NCBI RefSeq assembly: GCF_002259485.1
Contig: NZ_NPGA01000012.1
Span: 62,001 to 126,000 of the forward strand
Direction of reading: 5' to 3'
Source of the DNA: Rhodococcus sp. 14-1411-2a
GTDB lineage: Bacteria; Actinomycetota; Actinomycetes; Mycobacteriales; Mycobacteriaceae
DNA: 64,000 nt
Under the pieces are notes generated by a model. That model was not told the origin of the DNA. It saw only the letters and a list, made by a program, of their open reading frames with translations, and did not search any database. A program made the translations under genes and the position numbers. Shown here piece by piece: positions 44,084 to 52,564 of the stretch (position 1 is the first letter of the stretch; each line of letters starts with the position of its first letter).

Positions 44084-45588
44084 CGGCGTAGCAGCACGAA
44101 GACGGTGACGGCACTGACGGCCATCAGGGCGGCGCTCGCGCCCGACGCAAGGTTGAAACCGTCGATGAAGGACGAGTTCGCGACAGCAGTCAGTTGCGAG
44201 GAGAACGGCTCCGGCAGGTAATCCGCCACGGCGATGGCACCGCCGATGGTTTCCCGTGCGGGATCGGCGATCTCGGCAGGGGTCCCAGCGGGGATGGCGT
44301 CGTCCATGCGGTGTCGGTAGACGGTGCTGCCGATCGTGCCGAGGATCGCGATGCCGACGGCGCCGCCCAGTTCGGCTCCGGTTTCGGACAATGCCGATGC
44401 GGCACCGGCCTTTTCGGGAGCCGCTGCGGTGAGCACGATGTCGGAGTTGAGCGTCGAGGCCGCGCCGATTCCGAAGGTCAGCACGGCCATGCCGGTGAGC
44501 AGTAGCGGCAGTCCTGAGTCGGCGCTGACGAATGCCATTGCCGTGCAACCGATGGCGATGAACAGCAGGCCGCCCGCAATGATGGTGCCGGTCCGGATCA
44601 CCTTGCTCAGCGTCGGTGCGAGCACGGCACCGGCCGCGGCGGCGACAGCCGGAACGAGGAGCCACAGACCTGCTTCGAGCGGCCCCAGCCCGACGACCAG
44701 CTGAAGGTACTGCGAGGCGAAGAGACTGAATCCGGTCATGGCGAAGATGACCAGGAATTGCACCACGACCGCTGCGCTGAAGGCACGTTCGGCGAACAGC
44801 GTGACGTCGATCAGTGGATTGGCGGCCTTGCGTTGCCGGATGACGAACATCGCACCGAGCGTGAGTCCGGCGAGGGCTGTGGTGACCGTTGCTACGTCGA
44901 TCCCTTCCTGCGCGCCGTGCTTGATGGTGAAGACGATCGAGAGCATCGAGGAGATCGCGAGGACCACGCTGATCGGGTCGAATTTGCCGGGGTCGGTGTC
45001 CTTGAACTCGGGGACCAGGAGTGGGGCAGCAACGAAGAGCACCACCATGATGGGGATGTTGATCAGGAACACCGAACCCCACCAGAAGTGCTCGAGCAGA
45101 ACACCCCCGATGACAGGCCCCACCGCGGCACCGCCCGCGAAACCGGCGGTCCACAGTCCGATGGCTTCCTTGCGTTGAGTGGGATCGTGAAACATGTTGC
45201 GTATCAACGACAATGTGCTCGGAGCAATGGTGGCACCGCCGATTCCCAGCAGAGCGCGCGCAGCAAGAAGCATTTCGGGGGAGGTGGAGAACGTCGCGGC
45301 CAACGAGGCGATGCCGAAGACGACGGCACCGATCATCAACAGGGTGCGTCGGCCGATCCGATCGCCCAGAGAGCCCATGGTGATGAGCAGCCCGGCGAGC
45401 AGAAAGCCGTAGATGTCGAGAATCCACAGCGTCTGGTTGCCGGTGGGTTCTAGATCGGCCGTCATGAACGGCAGGGCCAGATACAGCACCGACATGTCCA
45501 TCGACACGACGAGAATCGGCACCACCAGCACCGCGAGGCCGAGCCACTCCTTACCGGTGGCGCGCTGGTCGGTTGCCGTCTGGCTCAC
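44062..45588 (-). CDS. MFS multidrug efflux transporter (DHA2, 14-helix type)
   Basis: The 508-residue membrane protein has about 14 hydrophobic segments. Motif A-like GSLGDRIGRRTLLMIG follows helix 2, and the DHA2 motif C area GAAVGPVIGGVL is near 160. EmrB/QacA-type pumps export drugs by proton antiport. It diverges from a monooxygenase gene with a 98-base gap, which may hold a shared operator. The substrate is unknown. Confidence 0.92.
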   Translation of the reverse strand: MSQTATDQRATGKEWLGLAVLVVPILVVSMDMSVLYLALPFMTADLEPTGNQTLWILDIYGFLLAGLLITMGSLGDRIGRRTLLMIGAVVFGIASLAATFSTSPEMLLAARALLGIGGATIAPSTLSLIRNMFHDPTQRKEAIGLWTAGFAGGAAVGPVIGGVLLEHFWWGSVFLINIPIMVVLFVAAPLLVPEFKDTDPGKFDPISVVLAISSMLSIVFTIKHGAQEGIDVATVTTALAGLTLGAMFVIRQRKAANPLIDVTLFAERAFSAAVVVQFLVIFAMTGFSLFASQYLQLVVGLGPLEAGLWLLVPAVAAAAGAVLAPTLSKVIRTGTIIAGGLLFIAIGCTAMAFVSADSGLPLLLTGMAVLTFGIGAASTLNSDIVLTAAAPEKAGAASALSETGAELGGAVGIAILGTIGSTVYRHRMDDAIPAGTPAEIADPARETIGGAIAVADYLPEPFSSQLTAVANSSFIDGFNLASGASAALMAVSAVTVFVLLRRQTASAR

Positions 45589-45639
45589 TGTGACTTCCCT
45601 TCCCGAATGGACACCTCAGCTTAGGTGGGTCGGGAGTAC

Positions 45640-45669
45640 GTTCGGTGACGAAGAGCTCTCTCGCCGAAC
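45640..45669. promoter_or_regulatory. Inverted repeat between MFS and monooxygenase genes
   Basis: GTTCGG (45640-45645) and CCGAAC (45664-45669) flank a central AGAGCTCT in the divergent gap, just before the monooxygenase ribosome site. It could be an operator or leader hairpin. No regulator gene is adjacent. Confidence 0.3.
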
Positions 45670-45686
45670 GAAGGAAACATCACCTC

Positions 45687-45983
45687 ATGACCAACGATCT
45701 GAAGGTCGTCGCCACGATCATCGCCAAGCCGGATGCCATCGACGCCGTGCGCGACGGCCTCGCGGCCCTCGTCGCCGAATCACGGAAGGAAGACGGGAAC
45801 GTCTCCTACGAACTGTTCGAGTCGGCGATCGAGCCGGGTACGTTCATCACCATCGAGGTGTGGAAGTCGCAGGAGGACCTCGACGGTCACATGCAGACCC
45901 CGCATCTGCAGCAGGCGTTAAGCGAGTTCGGTGCCCATCTCGCGGCTCCGCCCGCCATCCATCCGCTCCGACCCGTCGGCTGA
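45687..45983 (+). CDS. Antibiotic biosynthesis monooxygenase (ABM) family protein
   Basis: The 98-residue protein starts MTNDLKVVATIIAKPDAID and contains the ABM motifs NVSYELFES and FITIEVWKSQEDLDGHMQTPHLQ. These small dimers include quinone- or heme-acting monooxygenases and YgiN-like proteins. ATG 45687 has GAAGGAA upstream. Together with the divergent efflux pump it may act in quinone or xenobiotic defence. Its last 66 bases overlap the convergent gene. Confidence 0.85.
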   Translation: MTNDLKVVATIIAKPDAIDAVRDGLAALVAESRKEDGNVSYELFESAIEPGTFITIEVWKSQEDLDGHMQTPHLQQALSEFGAHLAAPPAIHPLRPVG

Positions 45984-47426
45984 GTCTCCCCGCGCGCTCG
46001 CGTACACCAGCGCCGAGACGGCCAGCAAGGCCGCCGTGGCACCGATCGCGAGCCAGCCGGTCCCGCTCATCTCGCCCGACGCGATGATGCGGGCACCGGC
46101 CGCGGTGTAACTCATCGGCATGAACACCGCCAGATCGCCCCAGATGGGCGCAGTCGATGCGTATGCGAAGCCGCAGACGACGACCTGCACCACGAGGGCG
46201 ACGACGTTGACGATCTGGCCGACCACGGCACCGAGCAACAGTTGAATAGATCCCGCTGCGGCGAGGTAAGCCGCGGCCGAGACGATCAGGAACGCGCCTG
46301 CACCCAGCACCGGTCCGAGGGCTGCATCGGTGGCGAAAGCGAAGGCGACGGCTGCGCTGATGCCGACGGCAGCGACGGCCGCGACCACCGAGAGCAATCG
46401 TGGGTTGCTGTTCCTGCCGAGTACTCGAACGAGACTGACGCATCCCAGTGCTCCGAGAGCCACCAGCGCGGCGATCAGATACGGGGTGGCACCGGCACCG
46501 CCGGACGTTGTCGTGGCCACGAGATTTTGCTCCGCGGCCCCGTCGTCGGTGGTGGCAGCGGTTCCCTGCGGAAGTGCCGCGGAGGCGTCGCGCACGTTGG
46601 TGGCAATGCCGTTGACGATGCCCTCGACCGGCTCGACCGACGTCACGAGCTGATCGGTACCTGCCTTGAGCTGCTGGCCACCGTCGTCGAGCTGGCCGAG
46701 TCCGTCCCGCAACTGCACCGTGGCGTCGCCGAGCTGAGCGGTGGCCCCGAGGAACTGACTGTTCGGGTCGTTGAGCTCGGAGGACAGCTGCTGAGCACCA
46801 CCTTTGAGGGTCTGCAGCTGGGCGAGAGTGTCGGGGCCGAAGGCCTGCGTGTTCAGGGTGTCGATGACGCCCCGGATCTCGCCGGAGATGGCGTCGGATC
46901 CCGGGTGCGGGAAGCGATCGACCTGGTCCGCGGTGGCGGCGAGTTTGGCGGTGAAATCGGCCTGCAGCGCCCCGAATCCGGCGAGTTGGTCGACGACCTG
47001 GTCGACGCCACCGCTGATCTGAGACGCGCCGTCACCGAGCTGACCGATGCCGTCGCGATACTGCCCGAACCCGTCGGCGAGCTGAATCGTTCCGTCGTGA
47101 GCCTGGGTGATGCCGTCGGCGAGCTGCCCGACGCCGTCGTTGAGCTGCGTTCCGCCCTCGGTCAGCTGACCGATACCGCTGGAGAGAAAAGTGATGGGCA
47201 GAGATGCGCTGTTGAGGCTGGTCCGGGCCGCGGCCAGAGGATCCGCCGTCTGCTGGTCCGGTGCCGGTGCCTGCTCCGTGTCGGCGACGGCGGTGGTGGT
47301 GGTCGCCGTGGATTCGCCACCGAGGTCGTAGCCGGTGCCGAGTGCAAAAGCACCTACCGCCACCAGAGGAAACGCCAGCGCAGTGAGAGCAACGGCAGGA
47401 CGTCGGAAGATACGCAATTCACCCAT
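45918..47426 (-). CDS. YhgE/Pip-like membrane protein with DG-rich repeats
   Basis: The 502-residue protein has one N-terminal helix (residues 10-32), an extracytoplasmic repeat region (about 80-285) of QLxDGxxQ-type units (for example LNDGVGQLADGITQAHDG) and four or five C-terminal helices (about 315-485). This layout resembles shortened YhgE/Pip proteins that are often encoded with or near envelope transporters. Function is unknown. Its C-terminus overlaps the ABM gene by 66 bases in the opposite direction. Confidence 0.72.
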   Translation of the reverse strand: MGELRIFRRPAVALTALAFPLVAVGAFALGTGYDLGGESTATTTTAVADTEQAPAPDQQTADPLAAARTSLNSASLPITFLSSGIGQLTEGGTQLNDGVGQLADGITQAHDGTIQLADGFGQYRDGIGQLGDGASQISGGVDQVVDQLAGFGALQADFTAKLAATADQVDRFPHPGSDAISGEIRGVIDTLNTQAFGPDTLAQLQTLKGGAQQLSSELNDPNSQFLGATAQLGDATVQLRDGLGQLDDGGQQLKAGTDQLVTSVEPVEGIVNGIATNVRDASAALPQGTAATTDDGAAEQNLVATTTSGGAGATPYLIAALVALGALGCVSLVRVLGRNSNPRLLSVVAAVAAVGISAAVAFAFATDAALGPVLGAGAFLIVSAAAYLAAAGSIQLLLGAVVGQIVNVVALVVQVVVCGFAYASTAPIWGDLAVFMPMSYTAAGARIIASGEMSGTGWLAIGATAALLAVSALVYASARGDSADGSERMDGGRSREMGTELA

Positions 47427-47513
47427 GATGAGTTCGAGGCTAACTGCCAGGTTCGGCCTCGCCGACCACTCGATGGCCGTCGACGCTGCGTTTCATGCCC
47501 TCTACCTGCGAGT

Positions 47514-48128
47514 TTAAGAGCTCTCTGTGGATTGTCGGTTCCGGGGCAACAGGTCCCACACATGCTCGGTCTCGTTCACCGAGGAGACCGACCTGGAGCC
47601 ACTGCGGGAGAACAGCACACGTGTCACCGAGCAGTAGTCGATCGGGAAGCCGAGCACCTTCGGGGTCTGCAGAATGTCCTGCAGCAGGATGTTGATCACG
47701 CCGCCGTGGGCGAAGAGCGCGACAGTGTCGGTGTGTGCGCTGGCCGAGACGATGTCGGCGACGCCGGCCAGAACTCGCTGCCGAAACGCCTGCTCGTCGA
47801 CCTGCTCGGGAAGGTGCCCGGCCTTGATGCGATCGAATGCCTCACGGAACTCGGTTTTGGCGGACTCGATCGGAACGTAGCCGCCGAAGTCGCGATCGTA
47901 TTCGGCCACACGCTCGTCGGACTCGACGGTCAGACCGAGCCGATCGGCAAGAGGCTGCGCCGTCTGAACAGCGCGGAGTTGCGAACTCGACACGACTCGG
48001 GAGACCGGGAACCTGGCCACGGCACCCGGAACCCGCAGAGATTGTTCGACGCCGAGCTCGGCGAGAGCGGGATCGGCCGAGGTCTCCGACCGTTGCGGGA
48101 GAGCGTGCCGCACCAGAACCAGTTGCAT
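47514..48128 (-). CDS. Histidine phosphatase family protein
   Basis: The 204-residue protein begins MQLVLVRHALPQRS with the catalytic RH, and VALFAHGGVI near residue 140 has the second active histidine. SSSQLRAVQTAQPLA supplies the Arg site. It resembles broad phosphoglycerate-mutase-like phosphatases; the substrate is unknown. It lies four bases after the LysR gene stop on the same strand. Confidence 0.88.
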   Translation of the reverse strand: MQLVLVRHALPQRSETSADPALAELGVEQSLRVPGAVARFPVSRVVSSSQLRAVQTAQPLADRLGLTVESDERVAEYDRDFGGYVPIESAKTEFREAFDRIKAGHLPEQVDEQAFRQRVLAGVADIVSASAHTDTVALFAHGGVINILLQDILQTPKVLGFPIDYCSVTRVLFSRSGSRSVSSVNETEHVWDLLPRNRQSTESS

Positions 48129-48132
48129 CGAC

Positions 48133-49044
48133 TCACCTAATCACGAGTGTTCGACCACTGCGCAGCACCATCGATCGAAATGCCGCCACCTGACGCGGCG
48201 AATCGGCCTGCGGATCCCACACCATGCCGATCCGTCTACGGGCCGCGGGTTGGGTGAGCCCGATGTCGACGGTTCCTCCTTCACCGCTGTGCGAGCGGAT
48301 TCGCGGCAGTATGGCGATGCCGAGACCGGCCCCGACGAGGCCGCGCACCGTGTGGGTGTCCTGCCCCTCGAATGCGATGCGCGGGCTGAAACCGGCGTCC
48401 GCCCACAGCTCGTCGCAGATCGACCGCATGCCGAAACCGTGGCCCATCGCGATGTAGTTCTCGTCGGCGGTGTCGGCGAGATCGACCGATCTGCGTGAGG
48501 CGAGGCGGTGATCGGCCGGAACCACCAGCATCAGCCTCTCGTCGTAGAGCTGGAACGAATTGTTCTCGGTGTGCTCGGCGCTGAGGGAGACGAATGCCAG
48601 GTCCGAGACCCCGTCTTCGAGACGGTCGAGGCAGCGTGCGCGCGCACCCTGGTCCAGATCGAACGTGACGGCCGGGTGGTCGACGCGGAACTGCCGGATC
48701 AGCGCCGGTACGACGTCCTCGCCCAGGGTGTTCTGAAACGCCACTGCGATGCGGCCGCGGGCCCTGGCGTCGTGCTCGGTCATGGCGTCGATACCGGCGT
48801 CGATGTCACTCAGCGCGCGCTGAAGATAGGGAATCAACACTCGGCCGGTGCTGGTGAGCACGATGCCGCGGCCGCGTCGTTCCACGATGTCGACGCCGAG
48901 GATCGCCGAAGCACGGGCTACCTGACGGCTGACGGTGGGTTGTGGGACGCCCAGGACGTGGGCGGCGTCGGTGATGTGCTCGGTATCGGCCACCGCGACG
49001 AGTGTCGGCAGTAGCGGCAGCAGTTCGATCGTTTCGCGACGCAT
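48133..49044 (-). CDS. LysR-family transcriptional regulator
   Basis: The 303-residue protein has an N-terminal winged helix (HITDAAHVLGVPQPTVSRQVARAS near 22-45) and an effector domain (90-295). ATG 49044 is used; upstream in-frame sequence runs into the divergent promoter. It diverges from an MFS gene with an 82-base gap, the usual arrangement where the regulator controls the transporter. The effector is unknown. Confidence 0.9.
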   Translation of the reverse strand: MRRETIELLPLLPTLVAVADTEHITDAAHVLGVPQPTVSRQVARASAILGVDIVERRGRGIVLTSTGRVLIPYLQRALSDIDAGIDAMTEHDARARGRIAVAFQNTLGEDVVPALIRQFRVDHPAVTFDLDQGARARCLDRLEDGVSDLAFVSLSAEHTENNSFQLYDERLMLVVPADHRLASRRSVDLADTADENYIAMGHGFGMRSICDELWADAGFSPRIAFEGQDTHTVRGLVGAGLGIAILPRIRSHSGEGGTVDIGLTQPAARRRIGMVWDPQADSPRQVAAFRSMVLRSGRTLVIR

Positions 49045-49051
49045 CGTCGAA

Positions 49052-49119
49052 TCATATCGCTGATGAATCGGTTTGCTGCCTCTCATGCATTGGACGAATA
49101 ACGTGAGCACTTCTAACGT
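49052..49119. promoter_or_regulatory. LysR-MFS divergent promoter
   Basis: TCAT and ATGA at 49052-49055 and 49063-49066 form a short dyad near the LysR start. Rightward, TTGGAC (49090-49095) and TAACGT (49114-49119) are 18 bases apart and would begin transcription at or next to ATG 49127. Confidence 0.4.
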
Positions 49120-49126
49120 GATCTTC

Positions 49127-50353
49127 ATGACTACGACGCAACCCGAGGTCCTCGAATGGGAGGGACACCCCAGGGGATCGCGCGAATACCGCCGTCTCGT
49201 GCTGGCGCTGCTGTTCGCCGGAGTAGCGACGTTCGCTCAGCTGTATTCGGTGCAGGGGATCCTGCCGCTCATCGCCGCCAATCTCGACATCACGCCGTCG
49301 CTGTCCTCGCTCGCCGTCGGACTTGCGACCGTGGGCGTTGCGGTGTCGGTCATTCCCTGGTCGGTGGCGGCCGACCGCATCGGTCGAGTCCGGGCCATGA
49401 CTGCGTCGATCCTCACCGCCACGACGTTGGGACTGCTGGTTCCGCTCTCGCCCTCGCTCGAAGTGCTGCTGGTCGTTCGATTCTTCGAAGGTGCTGCACT
49501 GGGCGGTCTCCCGGCCATCGCGATCGCGTATCTCAGCGAAGAGGTGCACCGAAACCACACCGCGCTGGCGGCGGCGACGTACGTTTCGGGGACGACGCTG
49601 GGTGGGCTGCTCGGCCGCATAGTCGCGGGGCCCGTTGCGGAATACACCAACTGGCGTATCGGCACGTTGACGGTCTCGGTGATCGCGGCACTGGCCGCGG
49701 CCCTGTTCGTGTGGCTGGCCCCTCGGCCACGAACGGCATTGGTGCACAGCCAGATTCGTGACCTACCCGGTCGGTTGTGGGTCAACCTGCGCGAACCGGG
49801 GATGGCGGCACTCTACGGCCAGGGATTCCTGCTGATGGGCGGCTTCGTCGCGATCTACAACTACCTCGGATTCCGTTTGGAGGCCGTGCCTTTCGGACTC
49901 CCACAGTCCCTGATCAGCTTGATCTTCGTGGCCTACCTCAGCGGTACCGTGTCCTCGCGGGTAGCGGGCAATCTCGCGACGAAGCACGGGAGATCGGTGG
50001 TGCTCGCCGGATCGACCGCAACGATGATCGCCGGAGCGGCCCTGACGATGGCGTCGAACCTCGTCGTCATTCTGACCGGCCTGGTGATCCTGACCATGGG
50101 ATTCTTTGCGGCCCACGCCATTGCGTCGGGATGGACCGGACAACGCGCCGTGCACGGTCGCGCGCAGGCGACCTCGCTGTACAACCTCTTCTACTACGGC
50201 GGATCGTCCGTGGTCGGATGGATCGGCGGTGTCGTGTTCCAGTCCCTGGGCTGGAACGCGTTGGCGCTGTTCGTTATCGCGCTGGCACTCATCGCAGGCG
50301 TGTGGGCTGCATGCTTGAACGGTCGACTGGGGCGACCTGTTTCAGAAGGTTGA
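49127..50353 (+). CDS. MFS transporter (12-helix)
   Basis: The 408-residue protein has about 12 hydrophobic helices. Motif A-like SVAADRIGRVRAM follows helix 2, and GTTLGGLLGRIVAGPVAEY is near helix 5. The fold is like YnfM-type transporters. ATG 49127 (MTTTQPEVLEW) is chosen; no ribosome site precedes it and the candidate promoter suggests leaderless translation. The substrate is unknown. The stop overlaps the convergent DUF4190 gene by 12 bases. Confidence 0.88.
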   Translation: MTTTQPEVLEWEGHPRGSREYRRLVLALLFAGVATFAQLYSVQGILPLIAANLDITPSLSSLAVGLATVGVAVSVIPWSVAADRIGRVRAMTASILTATTLGLLVPLSPSLEVLLVVRFFEGAALGGLPAIAIAYLSEEVHRNHTALAAATYVSGTTLGGLLGRIVAGPVAEYTNWRIGTLTVSVIAALAAALFVWLAPRPRTALVHSQIRDLPGRLWVNLREPGMAALYGQGFLLMGGFVAIYNYLGFRLEAVPFGLPQSLISLIFVAYLSGTVSSRVAGNLATKHGRSVVLAGSTATMIAGAALTMASNLVVILTGLVILTMGFFAAHAIASGWTGQRAVHGRAQATSLYNLFYYGGSSVVGWIGGVVFQSLGWNALALFVIALALIAGVWAACLNGRLGRPVSEG

Positions 50354-50836
50354 TGCGCTTCCGGCAGCGATGGCAAAGATGATGATCGCTCCCACGATGA
50401 CGACGAAGAGTGCGATCGACACGTAGCCGACGATGAGACCCGCTGTCGCGAACCCCGACCCACTCTCGCCGGTGCGCTTGATCTGACCACGCGAGATGTG
50501 GCCGCACACCACAGCGCAGATCGATGCGATCAGCGGCAGAAACGTCAGACCCAGAATCGCCAACACGAGCGACACGATCGCCAACGTGTTCGTGGGCGCG
50601 GGGACCTGATACCCGCCGGCATACGGCGCATTCCCGTACTGCGGGTTTTGGTACTGCGGGTTTTGGTACTGGGGGTTTTGGTAAGGGGGGTTCTGGTACT
50701 GCGGGTCTTGGTATGTGGGGTTCTGGGGCTGGGCGTTCGGATCTCGATACGGAGGATATTGCTCCGAACCCCCATACGACTCGTCCTTCCTGGACGCGTC
50801 GAACGAGTCGCTGCCTTCACCCTGCGGATAGCCCAT
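50342..50836 (-). CDS. DUF4190 membrane protein with QNPQY repeats
   Basis: The 164-residue protein has an N-terminal low-complexity region (about residues 35-70) made of QNPQY and DPQY units, then two membrane helices (about 80-105 and 125-155) with the DUF4190 pattern GHISRGQIKRTG between them. Function is unknown. DNA repeats at 50640-50710 are this coding repeat, not a separate element. Confidence 0.83.
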   Translation of the reverse strand: MGYPQGEGSDSFDASRKDESYGGSEQYPPYRDPNAQPQNPTYQDPQYQNPPYQNPQYQNPQYQNPQYGNAPYAGGYQVPAPTNTLAIVSLVLAILGLTFLPLIASICAVVCGHISRGQIKRTGESGSGFATAGLIVGYVSIALFVVIVGAIIIFAIAAGSASTF

Positions 50837-50887
50837 GGCGGGAGTGTGGCACCTCGAGACAGCCGTCGCAACAGTTCTCTCGCGACG

Positions 50888-51289
50888 CTACGTACCGAGT
50901 TTGCCCCAGCCCACGTACGCGTCGACAGTGACGTAACCGGTCACGCGCGGCTGATCCCGAACCGGATACGGATTGCCGGTGTAATGCGTCGAGATGCGAT
51001 CGATATCCACCAGATCGGGATCGTCCTGCAACTCGATCGAGCCGTGCACCGTCACGTGCGTGTACCAACTGGCCTCGTCCAACACCGAGATCGAGACCTT
51101 CGGATTCGCCCTGATGTGCTCGAGACGCTTCCGAGACGCATCGAAATTGAGCACGACCTTCCCGTCTTCCCACAAATACCACGTGGGTGCGGTGATCGGC
51201 GTCCCATCGGCACGAACCACCGCCATGACCGCAGGATTGGCCTTCTTCAACAATTCAACAGCGGCATCGGGCAACGGAGGCTTGGGCAT
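50888..51289 (-). CDS. PPOX-class F420-dependent oxidoreductase
   Basis: The 133-residue protein has the pyridoxamine-oxidase-like split barrel, with VMAVVRADGTPITAPTWYLW and DASRKRLEHIRANPKVSI. This set of small actinobacterial enzymes (Rv1155-like) uses F420 rather than FMN in many cases. The substrate is unknown. ATG 51289 begins MPKPPLPDAAVELL; the longer frame upstream runs through a palindromic repeat. Confidence 0.82.
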   Translation of the reverse strand: MPKPPLPDAAVELLKKANPAVMAVVRADGTPITAPTWYLWEDGKVVLNFDASRKRLEHIRANPKVSISVLDEASWYTHVTVHGSIELQDDPDLVDIDRISTHYTGNPYPVRDQPRVTGYVTVDAYVGWGKLGT

Positions 51290-51350
51290 ACGGACAACTC
51301 TACGACTCAACCCCCGCTGCGGTCCTGCTTCCGCCCACACCGCCCCCGAA

Positions 51351-51405
51351 GTCCACTCGATGTGACATTGACTGCCGAAAAGGCCACTGAATGTCACATC
51401 GAGTG
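51351..51405 (+). repeat. 52-bp palindromic intergenic repeat, copy 3
   Basis: The core is 51354-51405, starting CACTCGATGTGACATT and ending ATGTCACATCGAGTG. It lies between the start of the PPOX gene and the end of the leftward fabH-like gene. Confidence 0.92.
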
Positions 51406-51459
51406 CACTGGGGGCTGCGGCTGCACTCGGGAATTGGTGCAGCGCGGGTGGATGTGCGA

Positions 51460-52470
51460 CTACAGGTTGGGGAGTTTGACTACCTGTCCGGCGTAGGAGA
51501 GTCCGGCACCGAAGGCGAGTAGCAGTGCGGTATCTCCTGCTTTTGCTTTGCCGGTGCGCAGGAGTTCTTCCATGGCCAGGGGAATCGAGGCTGCCGAGGT
51601 GTTGCCGGTTTCGGCGATGTCGTTGGCGACCGGGGTGCCGTCGGCGAGGTTCAGGCTTTTGGCCAGCAGTTCGGTGATGCGGCTGTTGGCCTGGTGGGGG
51701 ATGAAGGCGTGCAGTTCGTCGGTTTTGATGCCGGCGACGTCGAGTACTCGCTGCGCGGCCTTGCCCATTTCGAATGCGGCCCAGCGGAAGACGGAGATTC
51801 CGTTCATCCGGATCCAGGGGCGCTCGAGGCCCTCTTCGGTGATGTAGTCGTACCAGTCGGTTGTCTGGACGATGGCGTCGGATTGCGAGCCGTCGGAGCC
51901 CCAGACGGCGGGCCCGATCTCGGTTTCGTCGCTCTGTCCGACGACCACGGCACCGGCGCCGTCGGCGAAGATGAAGCGGGTGGTGCGGTCGTACGGGTCG
52001 GTGGTGACGCTGAGCTGTTCAGCACCGATGACGAGCACGTACTTGGAGGTTCCGGCCTTGACCAGGTCCGATGCGACGGCGAGGGAGTAGCAGAAGCCTG
52101 CGCAGCCGGCGCAGATGTCGAATGCGGCCGGCCCCTTGGTGCCGAGTCCGTGCGCTACTTTCGCCGCTGCTTGGGGTGTCAGTTCGAGATGCGTCGAGGT
52201 GGCGACGATGACGGTGTCGACCTGGTCGGCCGTGATTCCGCTGGCCTCGAGAGCCTTGCGGCCTGCCGCGATGGACATCTCGACGACGTTTTCCTTGGGT
52301 TCGGCGAAGCGCCGGTTCTTGATTCCCGAACGCGTCTGGATCCACTCGTCGCTCGAGTCGATGAATTCGCAGATCTCGTCGTTGGTCACGACTCGCTCGG
52401 GGCGGTGAACGCCGAGTCCGAGTAGTTTCGACTGTCGTCCCTGCGTCGTGCTGATCGCACCCATCTTCAA
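51460..52470 (-). CDS. fabH: Beta-ketoacyl-ACP synthase III (FabH-like)
   Basis: The 336-residue protein condenses an acyl-CoA primer with malonyl-ACP. Catalytic residues are Cys123 (CAGCAGFCYSL), His in FIPHQAN near 256 and Asn in ETGNTSAASIP near 286. It has a ten-residue N-terminal extension, as in mycobacterial FabH, which primes long-chain FAS II with FAS I products. Whether it serves that role here is inferred. ATG 52470 or 52464 may be the start. Confidence 0.9.
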   Translation of the reverse strand: MKMGAISTTQGRQSKLLGLGVHRPERVVTNDEICEFIDSSDEWIQTRSGIKNRRFAEPKENVVEMSIAAGRKALEASGITADQVDTVIVATSTHLELTPQAAAKVAHGLGTKGPAAFDICAGCAGFCYSLAVASDLVKAGTSKYVLVIGAEQLSVTTDPYDRTTRFIFADGAGAVVVGQSDETEIGPAVWGSDGSQSDAIVQTTDWYDYITEEGLERPWIRMNGISVFRWAAFEMGKAAQRVLDVAGIKTDELHAFIPHQANSRITELLAKSLNLADGTPVANDIAETGNTSAASIPLAMEELLRTGKAKAGDTALLLAFGAGLSYAGQVVKLPNL

Positions 52471-52564
52471 TTTCCTCTCGTGCTACCGCGCCATCGCCGA
52501 GCTTCGGCTCGGGTCTTGGGCTGCGGGCTCGGTGACACACGTTACGTGCGTCGCCGCGAGGGGT

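Noticed and set aside
43088-45547. Long minus-strand frame of 819 codons across the cutinase and MFS genes.
   Set aside because: Out of frame with the well-supported MFS protein, Arg/His-rich and without domains.
50640-50710. Short direct DNA repeats that could look like a CRISPR or satellite array.
   Set aside because: They are in-frame QNPQY codon repeats inside the DUF4190 protein with no spacers. I saw no CRISPR array in the window.
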